Below are positions 29,776-38,945 of a stretch of 64,000 nt of DNA, in pieces. The stretch is from assembly GCA_947306475.1 (NCBI GenBank), contig CAMZGS010000011.1, positions 62,001 to 126,000 of the forward strand, written 5' to 3'. A program made the position numbers and the translations under genes. Origin of the DNA: an uncultured Comamonas sp. Its GTDB lineage: Bacteria > Pseudomonadota > Gammaproteobacteria > Burkholderiales > Burkholderiaceae_C. Below the pieces are notes generated by a model. It saw nothing but the letters and a program-made list of their open reading frames with translations, was not told the origin of the DNA and did no database searches. Each line of letters starts with the position of its first letter. Within the stretch, counting starts at the first letter, position 1.

Positions 29776-30774
29776 ATGATTTTGGATGGAACGCAGGATG
29801 CATCGATACAGGCCGCCGCCGCCGCCCTGCAGCGCGGGGAGCTGATCGGCCTGCCCACCGAAACCGTCTATGGCCTCGCGGCCGACAGCGACAACGACGC
29901 CGCCGTGGCGCAGATCTTCACCGCCAAGGGCCGTCCGTCCAACCACCCGCTGATCGTGCATGTGGCCGACGCCGACGCCATCATGCGCTACGCCAGGGAA
30001 GTGCCGGTGTTTGCCCAGCAGCTGATCGACGCCTTCTGGCCCGGCCCGCTGACGCTGATCCTGCCGCGCCTGCCCGATGCCGCCAAAGCCTCGACCGGCG
30101 GGCAAGACAGCGTGGGCCTGCGCTGCCCCTCGCACCCCGTGGCCCATGCCCTGCTCAAGGCCTGCCAGCAGCTGAACCCGCCCGTGTGGGGTGTCTCCGC
30201 CCCCAGTGCCAACAAGTTTGGCCGCGTCAGCCCCACCACGGCCCAGCACGTGGCGGCCGAGTTTGGTGACGAGCTGCTGGTGCTCGACGGCGGCGCCTGC
30301 GAGGTGGGGATTGAATCCACCATCGTGGACTGCACGCGCGGCGAGCCCGTGCTGCTGCGCCCCGGCGCCATCACGCGCGACGACATCGAACGCGCCTGCG
30401 GCCAGCGACCGCTCTCCAAAGAAGAGCTGCCAGCGCACACCCCACGGGCCTCAGGCACACTTTTGGCCCACTACGCACCGAATGCCAAGGTGCGTTTGAT
30501 GGATGCCAGGCAGCTCAAGGCTGCCGTGGAAATCCTCGGTCAGGATGCCCCGCCCCTGGCCATCTACCACCGCAGCCCCTTGCGCAGCCAAGCGCGCCAG
30601 CTGCAGCTGCGTGCCATGCCCAATCAGGCCGCAGACGCCGCACGCCAGCTGTTTAGTGACCTGCGCGATTTGGATGCGCTGGGTGTGCCGCTCATTTGGG
30701 TCGAAACCCCGCCCGACAGCGCCGACTGGGAAGGCGTGCGCGACCGCCTGCAGCGGGCGGCAGCGGCGGGGTAA
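29776..30774 (+). CDS. tsaC: L-threonylcarbamoyladenylate synthase, Sua5 type
   Basis: A 332-aa protein. The YrdC domain (about 10-200; GLPTETVYGLAADS, KGRPSNHPLIVH, SAPSANKFGRVSPTT) is followed by the C-terminal Sua5 domain found in long forms. It makes threonylcarbamoyl-AMP for the universal tRNA modification t6A37. A GGACATCAAG stretch before the ATG is the likely ribosome-binding region. About 130 bases separate it from purK, so it may have its own promoter. Confidence 0.95.
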   Translation: MILDGTQDASIQAAAAALQRGELIGLPTETVYGLAADSDNDAAVAQIFTAKGRPSNHPLIVHVADADAIMRYAREVPVFAQQLIDAFWPGPLTLILPRLPDAAKASTGGQDSVGLRCPSHPVAHALLKACQQLNPPVWGVSAPSANKFGRVSPTTAQHVAAEFGDELLVLDGGACEVGIESTIVDCTRGEPVLLRPGAITRDDIERACGQRPLSKEELPAHTPRASGTLLAHYAPNAKVRLMDARQLKAAVEILGQDAPPLAIYHRSPLRSQARQLQLRAMPNQAADAARQLFSDLRDLDALGVPLIWVETPPDSADWEGVRDRLQRAAAAG

Positions 30775-30799
30775 GCGGCGCACTTTTCAGGAAGACGCT

Positions 30800-31258
30800 T
30801 CAGGACGCGGCAGAGCCCAACGCCAGCCGCCGCACATCCACCAGCAACACCAGCCCCTGCGGCTGCCAGGCCAGCGCGCGCAGCCCCGGCATGCGGCAGC
30901 AGGCGGCCAGCAGCGGCGGCAAGGGGGTGATGGCACTGGCGGCCAGGTGCTCCAGGGTCAGCGGCGCGGGCACGCTCAGGCGCGTGGGGGCATCGCCACG
31001 CTGCCTGGGCCGCAGGTGCAGGCAACGGCGGGGCCGATCGGGATCGGGCTGCGGCAAACCCAGAAGGGCTTCCAGCGTGAGCAGCTCGGTGTCTGCCGAG
31101 CAGAGGGTGAGGGCCTGCACATGCGCTGCTTCCAGGGCGACATGCAGCGCCCCCAGGCACACCCGCACCACGTGCAGACTGGTGGCGGCGGCTCCGCCCG
31201 TCTGGCTGGCGCCGGGCGGTATGTCTGCGGCGGAGGAGGGGATGCTGGCGCCAGTCAT
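30800..31258 (-). CDS. Degenerate CheW-like protein at the end of the chemosensory operon
   Basis: A 152-aa protein with no clear family match. The central and C-terminal parts follow the CheW beta-barrel pattern weakly (LHVVRVCLGALHVALEAAHVQAL near the start, ALAWQPQGLVLLVDVRRLAL at the end, like the final strand of CheW proteins), but the usual conserved glycines are missing. It starts 14 bases after the CheW gene and is the last gene of the minus-strand operon. Wsp-type pathways use two CheW proteins (WspB and WspD), and this could be the second. The function is inferred mainly from context. Confidence 0.6.
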   Translation of the reverse strand: MTGASIPSSAADIPPGASQTGGAAATSLHVVRVCLGALHVALEAAHVQALTLCSADTELLTLEALLGLPQPDPDRPRRCLHLRPRQRGDAPTRLSVPAPLTLEHLAASAITPLPPLLAACCRMPGLRALAWQPQGLVLLVDVRRLALGSAAS

Positions 31259-31272
31259 GGCGGGCAATGCGC

Positions 31273-31809
31273 TCAGGCGCCCAGGGTCTGGGCGTAGTCG
31301 CCCAGCAGGCGCTCGACATCCAGCACGGTGACGGGCTGGCCCTGCCACTGCAGCACGCCCAGCACCAGCGGACGCAGATGGTCGGCCACGTTGGCCGGCG
31401 GTGGCTGCAGGTTGCTGTTGGGCACGTCCACCACATCGACGATGCGATCGACGCGCAAGCCGCTGCGCAGCCCGCCGCCGGTGGCCAGCACGATGGCGCT
31501 GCTGCTGGCCACCGGTGCGGGGTTGGCGGGCAGCTGCAGCAGCTGCTGCAGGCGGATGACGGATTCAATGTCGCCGCGCACGTTGATCACCCCTTCCAGC
31601 GAGGGCGGGCAACCCGGGATGAAGTGCACTGGCGTGTCGGCCAGGATTTCCTGCACATGGCTGCCGTGGAAGGCAAACTGGCTGCTGCCCAGGGCAAACA
31701 GCACCAGCTGGGTGTGCGGTTCATCGACGTTGACCACCTCCTGCTGGGCACTGTGGTGCTGCTGCAGGATGTCGTCCAGGGTGGCGTGGCTGGCCGGCTC
31801 GGCGCTCAT
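31273..31809 (-). CDS. CheW coupling protein of the Wsp-like pathway
   Basis: A 178-aa CheW. An N-terminal extension of about 30 residues is followed by QLVLFALGSSQFAFHGSHVQEIL, the GCPPSLEGVINVRGDIESVIRLQQLL strand pair and GLRVDRIVDVVDVP. It bridges receptor and CheA kinase. The ATG overlaps the stop of the diguanylate cyclase gene as ATGA, so expression of output enzyme and coupler is linked. Confidence 0.92.
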   Translation of the reverse strand: MSAEPASHATLDDILQQHHSAQQEVVNVDEPHTQLVLFALGSSQFAFHGSHVQEILADTPVHFIPGCPPSLEGVINVRGDIESVIRLQQLLQLPANPAPVASSSAIVLATGGGLRSGLRVDRIVDVVDVPNSNLQPPPANVADHLRPLVLGVLQWQGQPVTVLDVERLLGDYAQTLGA

Positions 31810-33500
31810 TGCGGCTCCCCGGCGGTGCTCAGCAGGACACGGTTGCGCCCGGCGCGCTTGGCCCGGTAGAGCGCCTGATCGGCAGCCTCGCGCAGCACTT
31901 CGAAGCTCTGGTACTCAGGGAAGGCAGCCACGCCGGCGCTGAAGGTGCAGTGAAACTCCTGATCGCCGTTGTAGAAGCTCACGCGCGCAAAATCCTGGCG
32001 CAGGGTGTCGATCAGCTGGGCGGCGGATTCGGCACTTTCGTTGTGCAGGATGATGGCAAATTCCTCCCCGCCGTAGCGCCCGATGATGTCGGCGCTGCGC
32101 AGGCGCTGCTGCAGCACACGCGACAGGGCGATCAGCACCTGATCGCCCATGGGGTGGCCGTAGGTGTCGTTGACCACCTTGAAGTGGTCGATGTCCAGCA
32201 TGACAAAACTGAGCAGCCCCCCCGTTCGCTGCGCCTGGGCCAGCGAACGCTCCAGCAGCTGGGTGGTGACGGTGTGGTTGAACAGGCCGGTGAGGCTGTC
32301 GCGCGCCATCAGGCCGCGCAGGGTACGCATGCGCTCGGCGCGCACGGCCACGGCGCCGATCAGCTCCAGCGGGTTGACGGGCTTGCTCAGCGCCCCTTCG
32401 ACGCCGATCTTCATGGCGCCCAGCAGCTTCTGGCGATCGGTCTCTGCCGTCAGATAGACGATGGGCAGGCCCACGTACTGCACGTCCTGGCGGATGACGG
32501 CGGCCACCTCCTGACCGCTGCAGTGCGGCATGTACATGTCCATCAGCACCAGGTCGGGGCGGAAGGTGTTCAGCGTCTGCAGCACCTCGCGCGGATCGTG
32601 CAGGGTGTGCGTGCTCATGCCCGCCTGCTGCAACAGCAGGGCGTGGTACTCGGCCACAGCCGGTTCGTCATCGACGATGAGGATGCGGTACGGCTCGGGC
32701 TGGTCGTGGTGCGTGAGGGTGTCCAGTGCCTCCACCAGCACGTTGGCGCGCACCGGTTTGACGAAATAGGCCTGCCCGCCCGCGCGCACGGCGCCCAGGC
32801 GCGCATCGAAGTCGCTGCGCGAGGACAGGAACACCGCAGGCACGGGCGCGCCGGTTTCCTCGCGCAGCTTGAGCAGCACGTCGATGCCGGCGCGCGCGCC
32901 CTGGGGGAAGTGCACGTCCATGATGACCGCATCGGGGCGGCGCTGCAGAAAGGCTTCGCGCAGGGCCTGCGGATCGGTAAAGCCGCGCGCCTCGTAGCCA
33001 AAGCAGGCCAGCTGCGCGGCCAGCTGCTCCAGCATGATGGCTTCGTCGTCGCACAAATACACCAAGCGGCCATGCGCCTTGGCCTGGACTTGCGGGTCGT
33101 TGACCAAGGCAAAGCCAGAGCCAGGGGTGTTGCTGGCCAGCAGCGCCTGCTCTTGCGCGGTGCTGAGCAATTGCTGCAAACATTTTTGCAGCAGCTCGCG
33201 CCACTGGGCCGGGCGGTCTTGCAGCAAGACCTCGCCCTGCTCGGCGTAGCTGCCCAACAAAGAAAAGCCCAGGGAGCGGCCCGTACCCTTGAGGTTGTGC
33301 AGCAGGCGAAACAGCTCTGCCGCCGGGGCGCCATCGGCATAGGTGTGGGTGCCAGCTTGCGCCGCGCCATCGCCCATCCTGTCCAGCAGGCTTTGCATAT
33401 GTGCCAGCTGCCTGGGCAGCTGCAGGACATAGGTCTGGCGCAGCTTGGCCATTTTCTCGCTGGCCTGGGCGGCGGTGTTGAGTGGTCGAGGCTGAGTCAT
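31806..33500 (-). CDS. HPt-REC-REC-GGDEF diguanylate cyclase (Wsp-pathway output, WspR analogue)
   Basis: A 564-aa signalling protein. An N-terminal HPt domain has its phospho-histidine in LLHNLKGTGRS (His68). Two receiver domains follow, with aspartates at 195 (VIMDVHF) and 321 (VLMDMYMP) and lysines in FVKP and LSKP. The GGDEF domain has RYGGEEFAI (GGEEF 477-481) and an upstream RSAD (468-471) that is a good allosteric I-site. It should make c-di-GMP when phosphorylated. Classical WspR has only REC-GGDEF, so the HPt and second receiver are extra phosphotransfer steps. Overlaps of 4 bp link it to the genes on both sides. Confidence 0.95.
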   Translation of the reverse strand: MTQPRPLNTAAQASEKMAKLRQTYVLQLPRQLAHMQSLLDRMGDGAAQAGTHTYADGAPAAELFRLLHNLKGTGRSLGFSLLGSYAEQGEVLLQDRPAQWRELLQKCLQQLLSTAQEQALLASNTPGSGFALVNDPQVQAKAHGRLVYLCDDEAIMLEQLAAQLACFGYEARGFTDPQALREAFLQRRPDAVIMDVHFPQGARAGIDVLLKLREETGAPVPAVFLSSRSDFDARLGAVRAGGQAYFVKPVRANVLVEALDTLTHHDQPEPYRILIVDDEPAVAEYHALLLQQAGMSTHTLHDPREVLQTLNTFRPDLVLMDMYMPHCSGQEVAAVIRQDVQYVGLPIVYLTAETDRQKLLGAMKIGVEGALSKPVNPLELIGAVAVRAERMRTLRGLMARDSLTGLFNHTVTTQLLERSLAQAQRTGGLLSFVMLDIDHFKVVNDTYGHPMGDQVLIALSRVLQQRLRSADIIGRYGGEEFAIILHNESAESAAQLIDTLRQDFARVSFYNGDQEFHCTFSAGVAAFPEYQSFEVLREAADQALYRAKRAGRNRVLLSTAGEPQ

Positions 33501-33892
33501 GTCTGATGTGAATGCTGGGCGGACGGTGCCGGGCGCGGCGCGGCCAGCACCTGGGCAACCACCGGGGGCAGGAGCTCGTCCAGAGAGCCGTCCTTCACCA
33601 GGCAGGCATCCAGGCGCGGCTCCTGGGCCAGCAGGCCCTCGGGGCTGTCGCCGGTGAGCAGGATGAATGGCAGCGTGTTGCCCTGGGCGCGCAGCTCGCG
33701 AAACAGGTCGATGCCGCTGACCATGGGCATGTGCATGTCGCTGATCACCAGGGCGATGGCGCTGTCGGCGTTGAGCTGTTCGGCCGCTTCGATGGCGTTT
33801 TCCGCCAGCAGCGCAGTATGACCCAAGTCTTCCAGCACGGCAGCGATCATGGCCGCAGCCAGAGGGTCATCATCTACGACGAGGATTTTCAT
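33497..33892 (-). CDS. Single-domain response regulator (CheY-like)
   Basis: A 131-aa receiver. Acidic residues VVDDD at the start, the phospho-acceptor in LVISDMHMP, the threonine in LLTGDS and the lysine in LVKDG are in place. It has no output domain, so it probably acts as a phosphate sink or as a relay between the CheA hybrid and the HPt domain of the next gene product. It overlaps the cyclase start as ATGA. Confidence 0.92.
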   Translation of the reverse strand: MKILVVDDDPLAAAMIAAVLEDLGHTALLAENAIEAAEQLNADSAIALVISDMHMPMVSGIDLFRELRAQGNTLPFILLTGDSPEGLLAQEPRLDACLVKDGSLDELLPPVVAQVLAAPRPAPSAQHSHQT

Positions 33893-33958
33893 GCGTGTTT
33901 CCTTTGCAGGTGACCGGTCGTGGCACGGAGCGCGCGGCGCTTGGGGCTGCCTGGGGGG

Positions 33959-36238
33959 CTAGCCCAGCAGTGCGCGCAGTGTATCGACCAGGTTGCTTTG
34001 GTCAAAATCTCCCTTGACGATGTAGGCATCGGCCCCCACCAGCATGCCGCGGCGCTTGTCTTCTTCCTTTTCGCGCGAGGTGATGATGATGATGGGCGTC
34101 TGGCGGTATTGCTCGTGCTCGCGCAGCTGAGCGGTGAGGGTAAAGCCATCCATGTGCGGCATTTCCACGTCGGTGAGGATGGCATCGAACTGGGTGTGCA
34201 GCGCCTTGCGCAGGCCATCGACGCCGTCCTCGGCCAGGGTGACTTCGTAGCCATAGGCCTGCAGCACGTCCTTTTCGATCTCCCGGGTGTTGAGCGAGTC
34301 GTCCACCACCAGCACGCGCTGGGGCGCGCCGCTGCCCGGAGCCGCCGCAGCCTCGGCGCTGCCGGCTGCAGCACTGGTACTACCCTGGCGCAGGCGCCGT
34401 GCCTGCTCCAGCAGGGCCGGGGTGTGCAGCACGCTCACCAGATCGTTGCTGCCGGTGGTGACCATGCCCGCCACCCAGGGCAGGTGGCGCAGGTGCGCGG
34501 GCAGTGGCTGGATGACCATGTCGCGCTCATCAAGCAGGCTGTCGATGCGCAGGGCGATCTTGTCGTGGCGCACCTGCAGCACCACCAGCAGCATGTCGGC
34601 CGGCGCTGCGCGTGTGGCTGTCTTGCCGCGCGGCGGTGCGGGCAGTTGCAGCAGCTCGGCCAGCGCCACCACGGGCACAAACTCGTTGCGCACGATCACC
34701 GCCTGGCGCTGGGCCACCTGCAGCAGGGCGCTGCTGGGCAGGCGCATCAGCTCGGCCACGTACTGCGCGGTAAAGCCAAAGGGCAGGCCCTGGGCCTGCA
34801 CCAGCAGCACGCGCAGCATGGCCAGCGACATCGGCAGGCGCAGGCCGAAGGTGGTGCCCTGGCCGGGCTGGGTGGTGACGCTGATGGAGCCCTGCAGCGC
34901 ACCCAGCACGGTCTGCTTGACCACGTCCATGCCCACGCCGCGCCCGGACAGGTCGGTGATGATGTTGCTGGTGGACAGGCCCGGCAGGAAGATCAGATCG
35001 ACCACTTCCTGGTCGCTCATGGCAGCGGCCTTTTCAGCGCTGAGCAGGCCTTTTTTCACCGCCTTGTCGCGCACGCTTTGCAGGGGGATGCCGGCGCCAT
35101 CGTCCTGAATGTCGATGGCCACCCAGCCGCCATCCTGGCGTGCGCGGATGGTGATCTGGCCCAGCGCCGGCTTGCCCGCGGCCTGGCGCTGCTCGGCGCT
35201 TTCGATGCCGTGGTCCACGGCGTTGCGGATCAGGTGGATGATGGGGTCGGCCAGCTGGTCGATGAGCTGGCGGTCCAGCTCGATCTCGGTGCCGCTGACG
35301 CTGCATTGCACCTGTTTGCCCACGCTCTGGCCCAGCTCGCGCACCAGGCGCGCAGCCGGCTCCAGCACCATGCCCAGCGGCAGCATGCGCATGATCAGGG
35401 CGCGATCGTGCAGTGCGCCCATTTGCGCTTCCTGCGCCTGCGCATCGTCCTTGAGGGCGCGGGCAAACTGCTGCAGGCGCTGCAGGCCGGCCTCATCCAG
35501 CTGGTCGGCCAGCTCGCGCTGCAGCTGCTGCACGTCCTGCACGCGCTGGCGCATGCGCGCATGGCTGGCCACCACCTCGCCCATGAGCTTGATCAGCGCA
35601 TCGAGCTTGTCCAGGCGCACGCGCACCGTCTCGGCGGTTTTCAGGCGGGGCTGGGCGGTGGTGTTGCCCGAAATGGGCGATTCTTCATTTTCAGGAGCTA
35701 CTGGCGCTGACCCAGTCTTGTTTTCCGGTATTTTTTGCCCTGAAATGACCGACTCATCAGCGTGAGCAGCTATGCTTTCCTTGTTTTCCGGCGGTGCTTC
35801 TGCGCTGGGGGCCGTGTCATCGGCAGCAGCGGGCGTCAGGGCCCGGGCCAGCTCGGCCTTCAGGCCGTCGGGGGCCGGGGGCAGGTCGGCAGCAGCCGTG
35901 CCCTGCGCCAGGGCATCGACCTGGCTGGCCAGATGGTCCGCGCTGCGGTAGAGCAAGGCCCCCAGCGCCGGGCTGAAGGCCAGGCTGCCATCGCGCAGTG
36001 CGCCCAGTACATCCTCCGTGGCGTGGGCCAGCTCGGTGATGGGCGTCAGGCGCAGCATGCGCGAGGAGCCCTTGATGGTGTGCGCCGAGCGAAACAGCGC
36101 ATTCACCGTTTCGGCATCGGCATGGCTGCCCGCTGCGGCGGCCTGCTGCAGCTGCGCCAGGCCCTCCCCCAGACGGCTGAGGTGGTCGCGCGCCTCTTCG
36201 ACAAACCGGCCAATGAATTTCTGGATGTCGATGGCCAT
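33959..36238 (-). CDS. CheA-REC hybrid histidine kinase (WspE-like)
   Basis: A 759-aa kinase. The HPt domain has His53 in SAHTIKGSSRM. A linker follows, then the dimerisation domain (VRVRLDKLDALIKLMGEVV, about 205-225), the HATPase domain with HLIRNAVDHGIE and DLSGRGVGMDVV, a CheW-like P5 domain and a C-terminal receiver with VLVVDDS and ILTDVEMPHMDG. This is the WspE layout. The linker at about residues 150-195 is unusual. Its DNA is lower in GC and contains a copy of the palindromic repeat found elsewhere between genes. The gene starts 3 bases after the CheR stop. Confidence 0.95.
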   Translation of the reverse strand: MAIDIQKFIGRFVEEARDHLSRLGEGLAQLQQAAAAGSHADAETVNALFRSAHTIKGSSRMLRLTPITELAHATEDVLGALRDGSLAFSPALGALLYRSADHLASQVDALAQGTAAADLPPAPDGLKAELARALTPAAADDTAPSAEAPPENKESIAAHADESVISGQKIPENKTGSAPVAPENEESPISGNTTAQPRLKTAETVRVRLDKLDALIKLMGEVVASHARMRQRVQDVQQLQRELADQLDEAGLQRLQQFARALKDDAQAQEAQMGALHDRALIMRMLPLGMVLEPAARLVRELGQSVGKQVQCSVSGTEIELDRQLIDQLADPIIHLIRNAVDHGIESAEQRQAAGKPALGQITIRARQDGGWVAIDIQDDGAGIPLQSVRDKAVKKGLLSAEKAAAMSDQEVVDLIFLPGLSTSNIITDLSGRGVGMDVVKQTVLGALQGSISVTTQPGQGTTFGLRLPMSLAMLRVLLVQAQGLPFGFTAQYVAELMRLPSSALLQVAQRQAVIVRNEFVPVVALAELLQLPAPPRGKTATRAAPADMLLVVLQVRHDKIALRIDSLLDERDMVIQPLPAHLRHLPWVAGMVTTGSNDLVSVLHTPALLEQARRLRQGSTSAAAGSAEAAAAPGSGAPQRVLVVDDSLNTREIEKDVLQAYGYEVTLAEDGVDGLRKALHTQFDAILTDVEMPHMDGFTLTAQLREHEQYRQTPIIIITSREKEEDKRRGMLVGADAYIVKGDFDQSNLVDTLRALLG
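35696..35771. repeat. Palindromic repeat element, copy 3 (inside the CheA coding region)
   Basis: A 76-bp imperfect palindrome. The left arm AGCTACTGGCGCTGA (35696-35710) and right arm TCAGCGTGAGCAGCT (35757-35771) match at about 11-12 of 15 positions. It codes for part of the CheA inter-domain linker without breaking the frame. The length equals copy 1 exactly, and the arm design is shared with all copies. Confidence 0.6.
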
Positions 36239-36241
36239 AGC

Positions 36242-37822
36242 TTACAGCCCCTCCTCTGCCGGTGCGGACGCAGCGCTTTGCGCCAGGTGGCGGGTGCACA
36301 GGAAGCGGATTTGCGCCGCCGGCAGCTCCAGCGGCAGGTAGCGCAGGCCGGTGGCTGCGCCCTCCGCCGCCGCACCCTCCTCACCAGAGGCGCCGCCCAG
36401 CAGCTGCAACACCACGCGCCAGCTGCGCTGCGCCTGCTTGAGCGCCTCGGGCGTGCCCTGACTGCGCAGCACGTCGGCCAGGTAGTAGTGCGCGGGCCAG
36501 CAGGCGTGCTCGGCGTACACCGCCTGGCGCAGCCAGCGGATGGCACTGGTGGCATCGTCGCTCCACTTGGCCGCCAGCCCCAGCAGCACGCAGGCATCCA
36601 CCGACCAGGGCTGCTCCTGCAGCACCCGCTCGGCCAGCGCCTGGGCCGCGGCAAAGTCCTTGCGCTCCAGCAGGGCGTAGGCCTTGAGCAACAGCGCCTC
36701 GGCATGCGCAGGCTGCCGCGCCAGGAAGGTCTCCAGCGCCGCCAGGGCCTGGGCGTAGTGCTTGTCGTGCAGGGCCTGGCGGACCTGCTGCAGCGCCGCT
36801 GCTGCTGCATCCGCATCAGCACTGCCGGCCCCGCTGGACGTGACAGGGCGCTGCCAGCCTGCAGGCAGGGTCAGCGGGGCCGGTGCCACAGGCGGCGCTG
36901 CAGGCGCCACGGGCACTGCCGGCCGGGGTGCCGCCGTGGGTTTGGAATGTGTGCTGGTGTGTGGCGCCAGCGGTGGCCGGCCCTTGACGAAGTAGAACAG
37001 GCCGCCCTCTTCCACCAGATCGAGCACGCCCAGGTCGTTGGCCAGGGTTTCGGCGGTGCCGATCATGACAATGCCATCGTCCTTGAGCAGCGCGGCCAGA
37101 TGCTGCTGGATGGTGCGCCGTGTGGGTGTGTCGAAGTAGATGGAGACGTTGCGAAACAGGATGACGTCGCACTGCTGCAATGCTGCGGGCGCGTGGTCGT
37201 CCAGCAGGTTCAGCTCGTGAAAGCTCACCTGCTCGCGCACCTGGCTGTGCAGCTGCCAGCCGCCGCTGCTCTGACGCACGAAATAGCGCTGGCGGATGTG
37301 CTCGGGCACGCCACGGAAGGAAAAGTCCGAGTAGCACGCTGCGCGCGCCTTGCCCAGGGCATGGCTGTCGATGTCGGCCCCCAGCAGGGTGAACCAGCGC
37401 GACATGGCATCGCCGTACTTTTCCAGCAGGGCCATGGCCAGGGAGTACGGCTCTTCTCCAGTGGAGCAACCGGCCGAGAGGATGCGGATCGGCGTCTGCC
37501 CGCCGGTGCGCGCCAGCCAGCGCGGCAGGATGCGCTGCACCAGCAGGTCCAGCTGCTCCGACTCGCGAAAGAAATAGGTTTCGTTGATGGTGAGCAGGTT
37601 CACCAGCTCCTGGAACTCGGCGTCGCTGTCGGCACCGCCCTGCAGCAGGCGCTCCGCGTAGGTGGTGCTGTCCAGGCGCACGGCGCGGCTGCGCTCGTGC
37701 ACAGCGCGCGCCAGTTTGGCGGCATCCTGGCCTTCAAACTGCAGGCCGCAGCGGGCCTTGATCCAGTGTTGCAGCGGCACAAGCTGCGGAATGTCCGGCC
37801 AGGCCGGCGATGACTCAAGCAT
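36242..37822 (-). CDS. CheR-type methyltransferase with C-terminal TPR repeats (WspC-like)
   Basis: A 526-aa protein. The CheR domain has the ETYFFRE motif, the AdoMet-binding SAGCSTGEEPYSLAM and RNVSIYFD. A Pro/Ala-rich linker (about 280-330) leads to tandem TPR repeats (TPR_19-like, QALHDKHYAQALAALETFLARQPAHAEALLLKAY...). CheR-TPR proteins methylate receptors in Wsp-type systems. The ATG at 37822 lies inside the end of cheB, an 8-bp overlap. Starts further upstream would lie within cheB. Confidence 0.93.
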   Translation of the reverse strand: MLESSPAWPDIPQLVPLQHWIKARCGLQFEGQDAAKLARAVHERSRAVRLDSTTYAERLLQGGADSDAEFQELVNLLTINETYFFRESEQLDLLVQRILPRWLARTGGQTPIRILSAGCSTGEEPYSLAMALLEKYGDAMSRWFTLLGADIDSHALGKARAACYSDFSFRGVPEHIRQRYFVRQSSGGWQLHSQVREQVSFHELNLLDDHAPAALQQCDVILFRNVSIYFDTPTRRTIQQHLAALLKDDGIVMIGTAETLANDLGVLDLVEEGGLFYFVKGRPPLAPHTSTHSKPTAAPRPAVPVAPAAPPVAPAPLTLPAGWQRPVTSSGAGSADADAAAAALQQVRQALHDKHYAQALAALETFLARQPAHAEALLLKAYALLERKDFAAAQALAERVLQEQPWSVDACVLLGLAAKWSDDATSAIRWLRQAVYAEHACWPAHYYLADVLRSQGTPEALKQAQRSWRVVLQLLGGASGEEGAAAEGAATGLRYLPLELPAAQIRFLCTRHLAQSAASAPAEEGL

Positions 37823-38930
37823 GGCCACCCCCCAGCGCCACCATGCGCGCCACCATTTCGGCGGGGGTGAGCACCTGCTGCACCACACCACGCTCGATGG
37901 CGATGCGGTTCATGCCAAAGATCAGCGAGCTGGCCTCATCCTGCGCCCAGGTGCGTCCGCCCGCTGCGGCAATCGCGGCCAGACCCGCCGCGCCGTCGTG
38001 CCCCATGCCGCTGAGCACCATGCCCACGGCCTGCGCACCAAACACCTGCGCCACGGCGCTGAGCAGCACATCGCAGCGCGGGTGGTAGGGGTCGCCCTCG
38101 CAGCGCGGCGGCAGGTGCAGCAGGCCCTGGCGCGTCACGCTCAGGTTGTTCTCCGAAGGGGCGATGTAGATCACCCCCGGCTGCAGCGGCTCGCCATCCT
38201 GCGCCAGCCGCACCGGCAGCTGGCACAGGCCCGCCAGCCAATCGACCATGCCCTGGGCAAAGCCGTCGGAAATGTGCTGCGCCACCAGCACCGGGCAGGC
38301 AAAGCCACGTGGCAGGCAGGGCAGCATCTGCGCCAGCACCTGCGGCCCGCCGGTGCTGGCCGCAATGGCAAACACCCAGGGGTAGGGGCGCAGGCTGGCA
38401 AATTGCGCCTGCAGTGTGGCGCCGGAGGCGCTGCCGGGTGGATTCGATGCTGGTTGCGCCGGTGGGGGCACGGTCGCGTCAGCGGCTGGCGCAGCGCAAG
38501 GCACTTGCCCAGACCGCGGGCGCAGGCGTGTGATGACCGCCACGCCCGCCAGCAAACGCACCTTGGCAATAAAGGCAGCCATGGATTCGGGCGTCGTGTC
38601 GGGCTTGGCCACCACTTCCAGCGCCCCACGAGCCACTGCCTGCAGGGCATGCTGGGCATCGGCGGCGCTGCTGACCACCAGGATGGGCACGGCGCGGCTG
38701 CACATGATGGCCTCAATGGCCTGCAGACCATCGACGCCGGGCATCTCCAGGTCCATGGTGACCAGATGGGGACGCAGGCTGGCGGCCATTTCCTGGGCCT
38801 GCCGACCGTTGGTGGCTTCGCCCACCACCTGGATGTCGGCCTGGGTCTCCAGGATGCTGCGCAGCAGGCCACGCACCACGCTGCTATCGTCAGCAATCAG
38901 CACACGGATCGGGACAGCGGGAGTGAACAC
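37815..38930 (-). CDS. CheB-type protein-glutamate methylesterase (WspF-like)
   Basis: A 371-aa protein. The receiver domain has VLIADDS and the phospho-Asp in VTMDLEMPG (Asp59). A Pro/Ala linker (about 145-170) leads to a methylesterase domain with the catalytic Ser in AASTGG, His in AQHIS and Asp in GMGHDGA. It removes methyl groups from the receptor to adapt or switch off signalling. It starts 15 bases after the receptor gene and overlaps the CheR gene. Confidence 0.95.
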   Translation of the reverse strand: MFTPAVPIRVLIADDSSVVRGLLRSILETQADIQVVGEATNGRQAQEMAASLRPHLVTMDLEMPGVDGLQAIEAIMCSRAVPILVVSSAADAQHALQAVARGALEVVAKPDTTPESMAAFIAKVRLLAGVAVITRLRPRSGQVPCAAPAADATVPPPAQPASNPPGSASGATLQAQFASLRPYPWVFAIAASTGGPQVLAQMLPCLPRGFACPVLVAQHISDGFAQGMVDWLAGLCQLPVRLAQDGEPLQPGVIYIAPSENNLSVTRQGLLHLPPRCEGDPYHPRCDVLLSAVAQVFGAQAVGMVLSGMGHDGAAGLAAIAAAGGRTWAQDEASSLIFGMNRIAIERGVVQQVLTPAEMVARMVALGGGHA

Positions 38931-38945
38931 GCAGGCTCCCTACGC

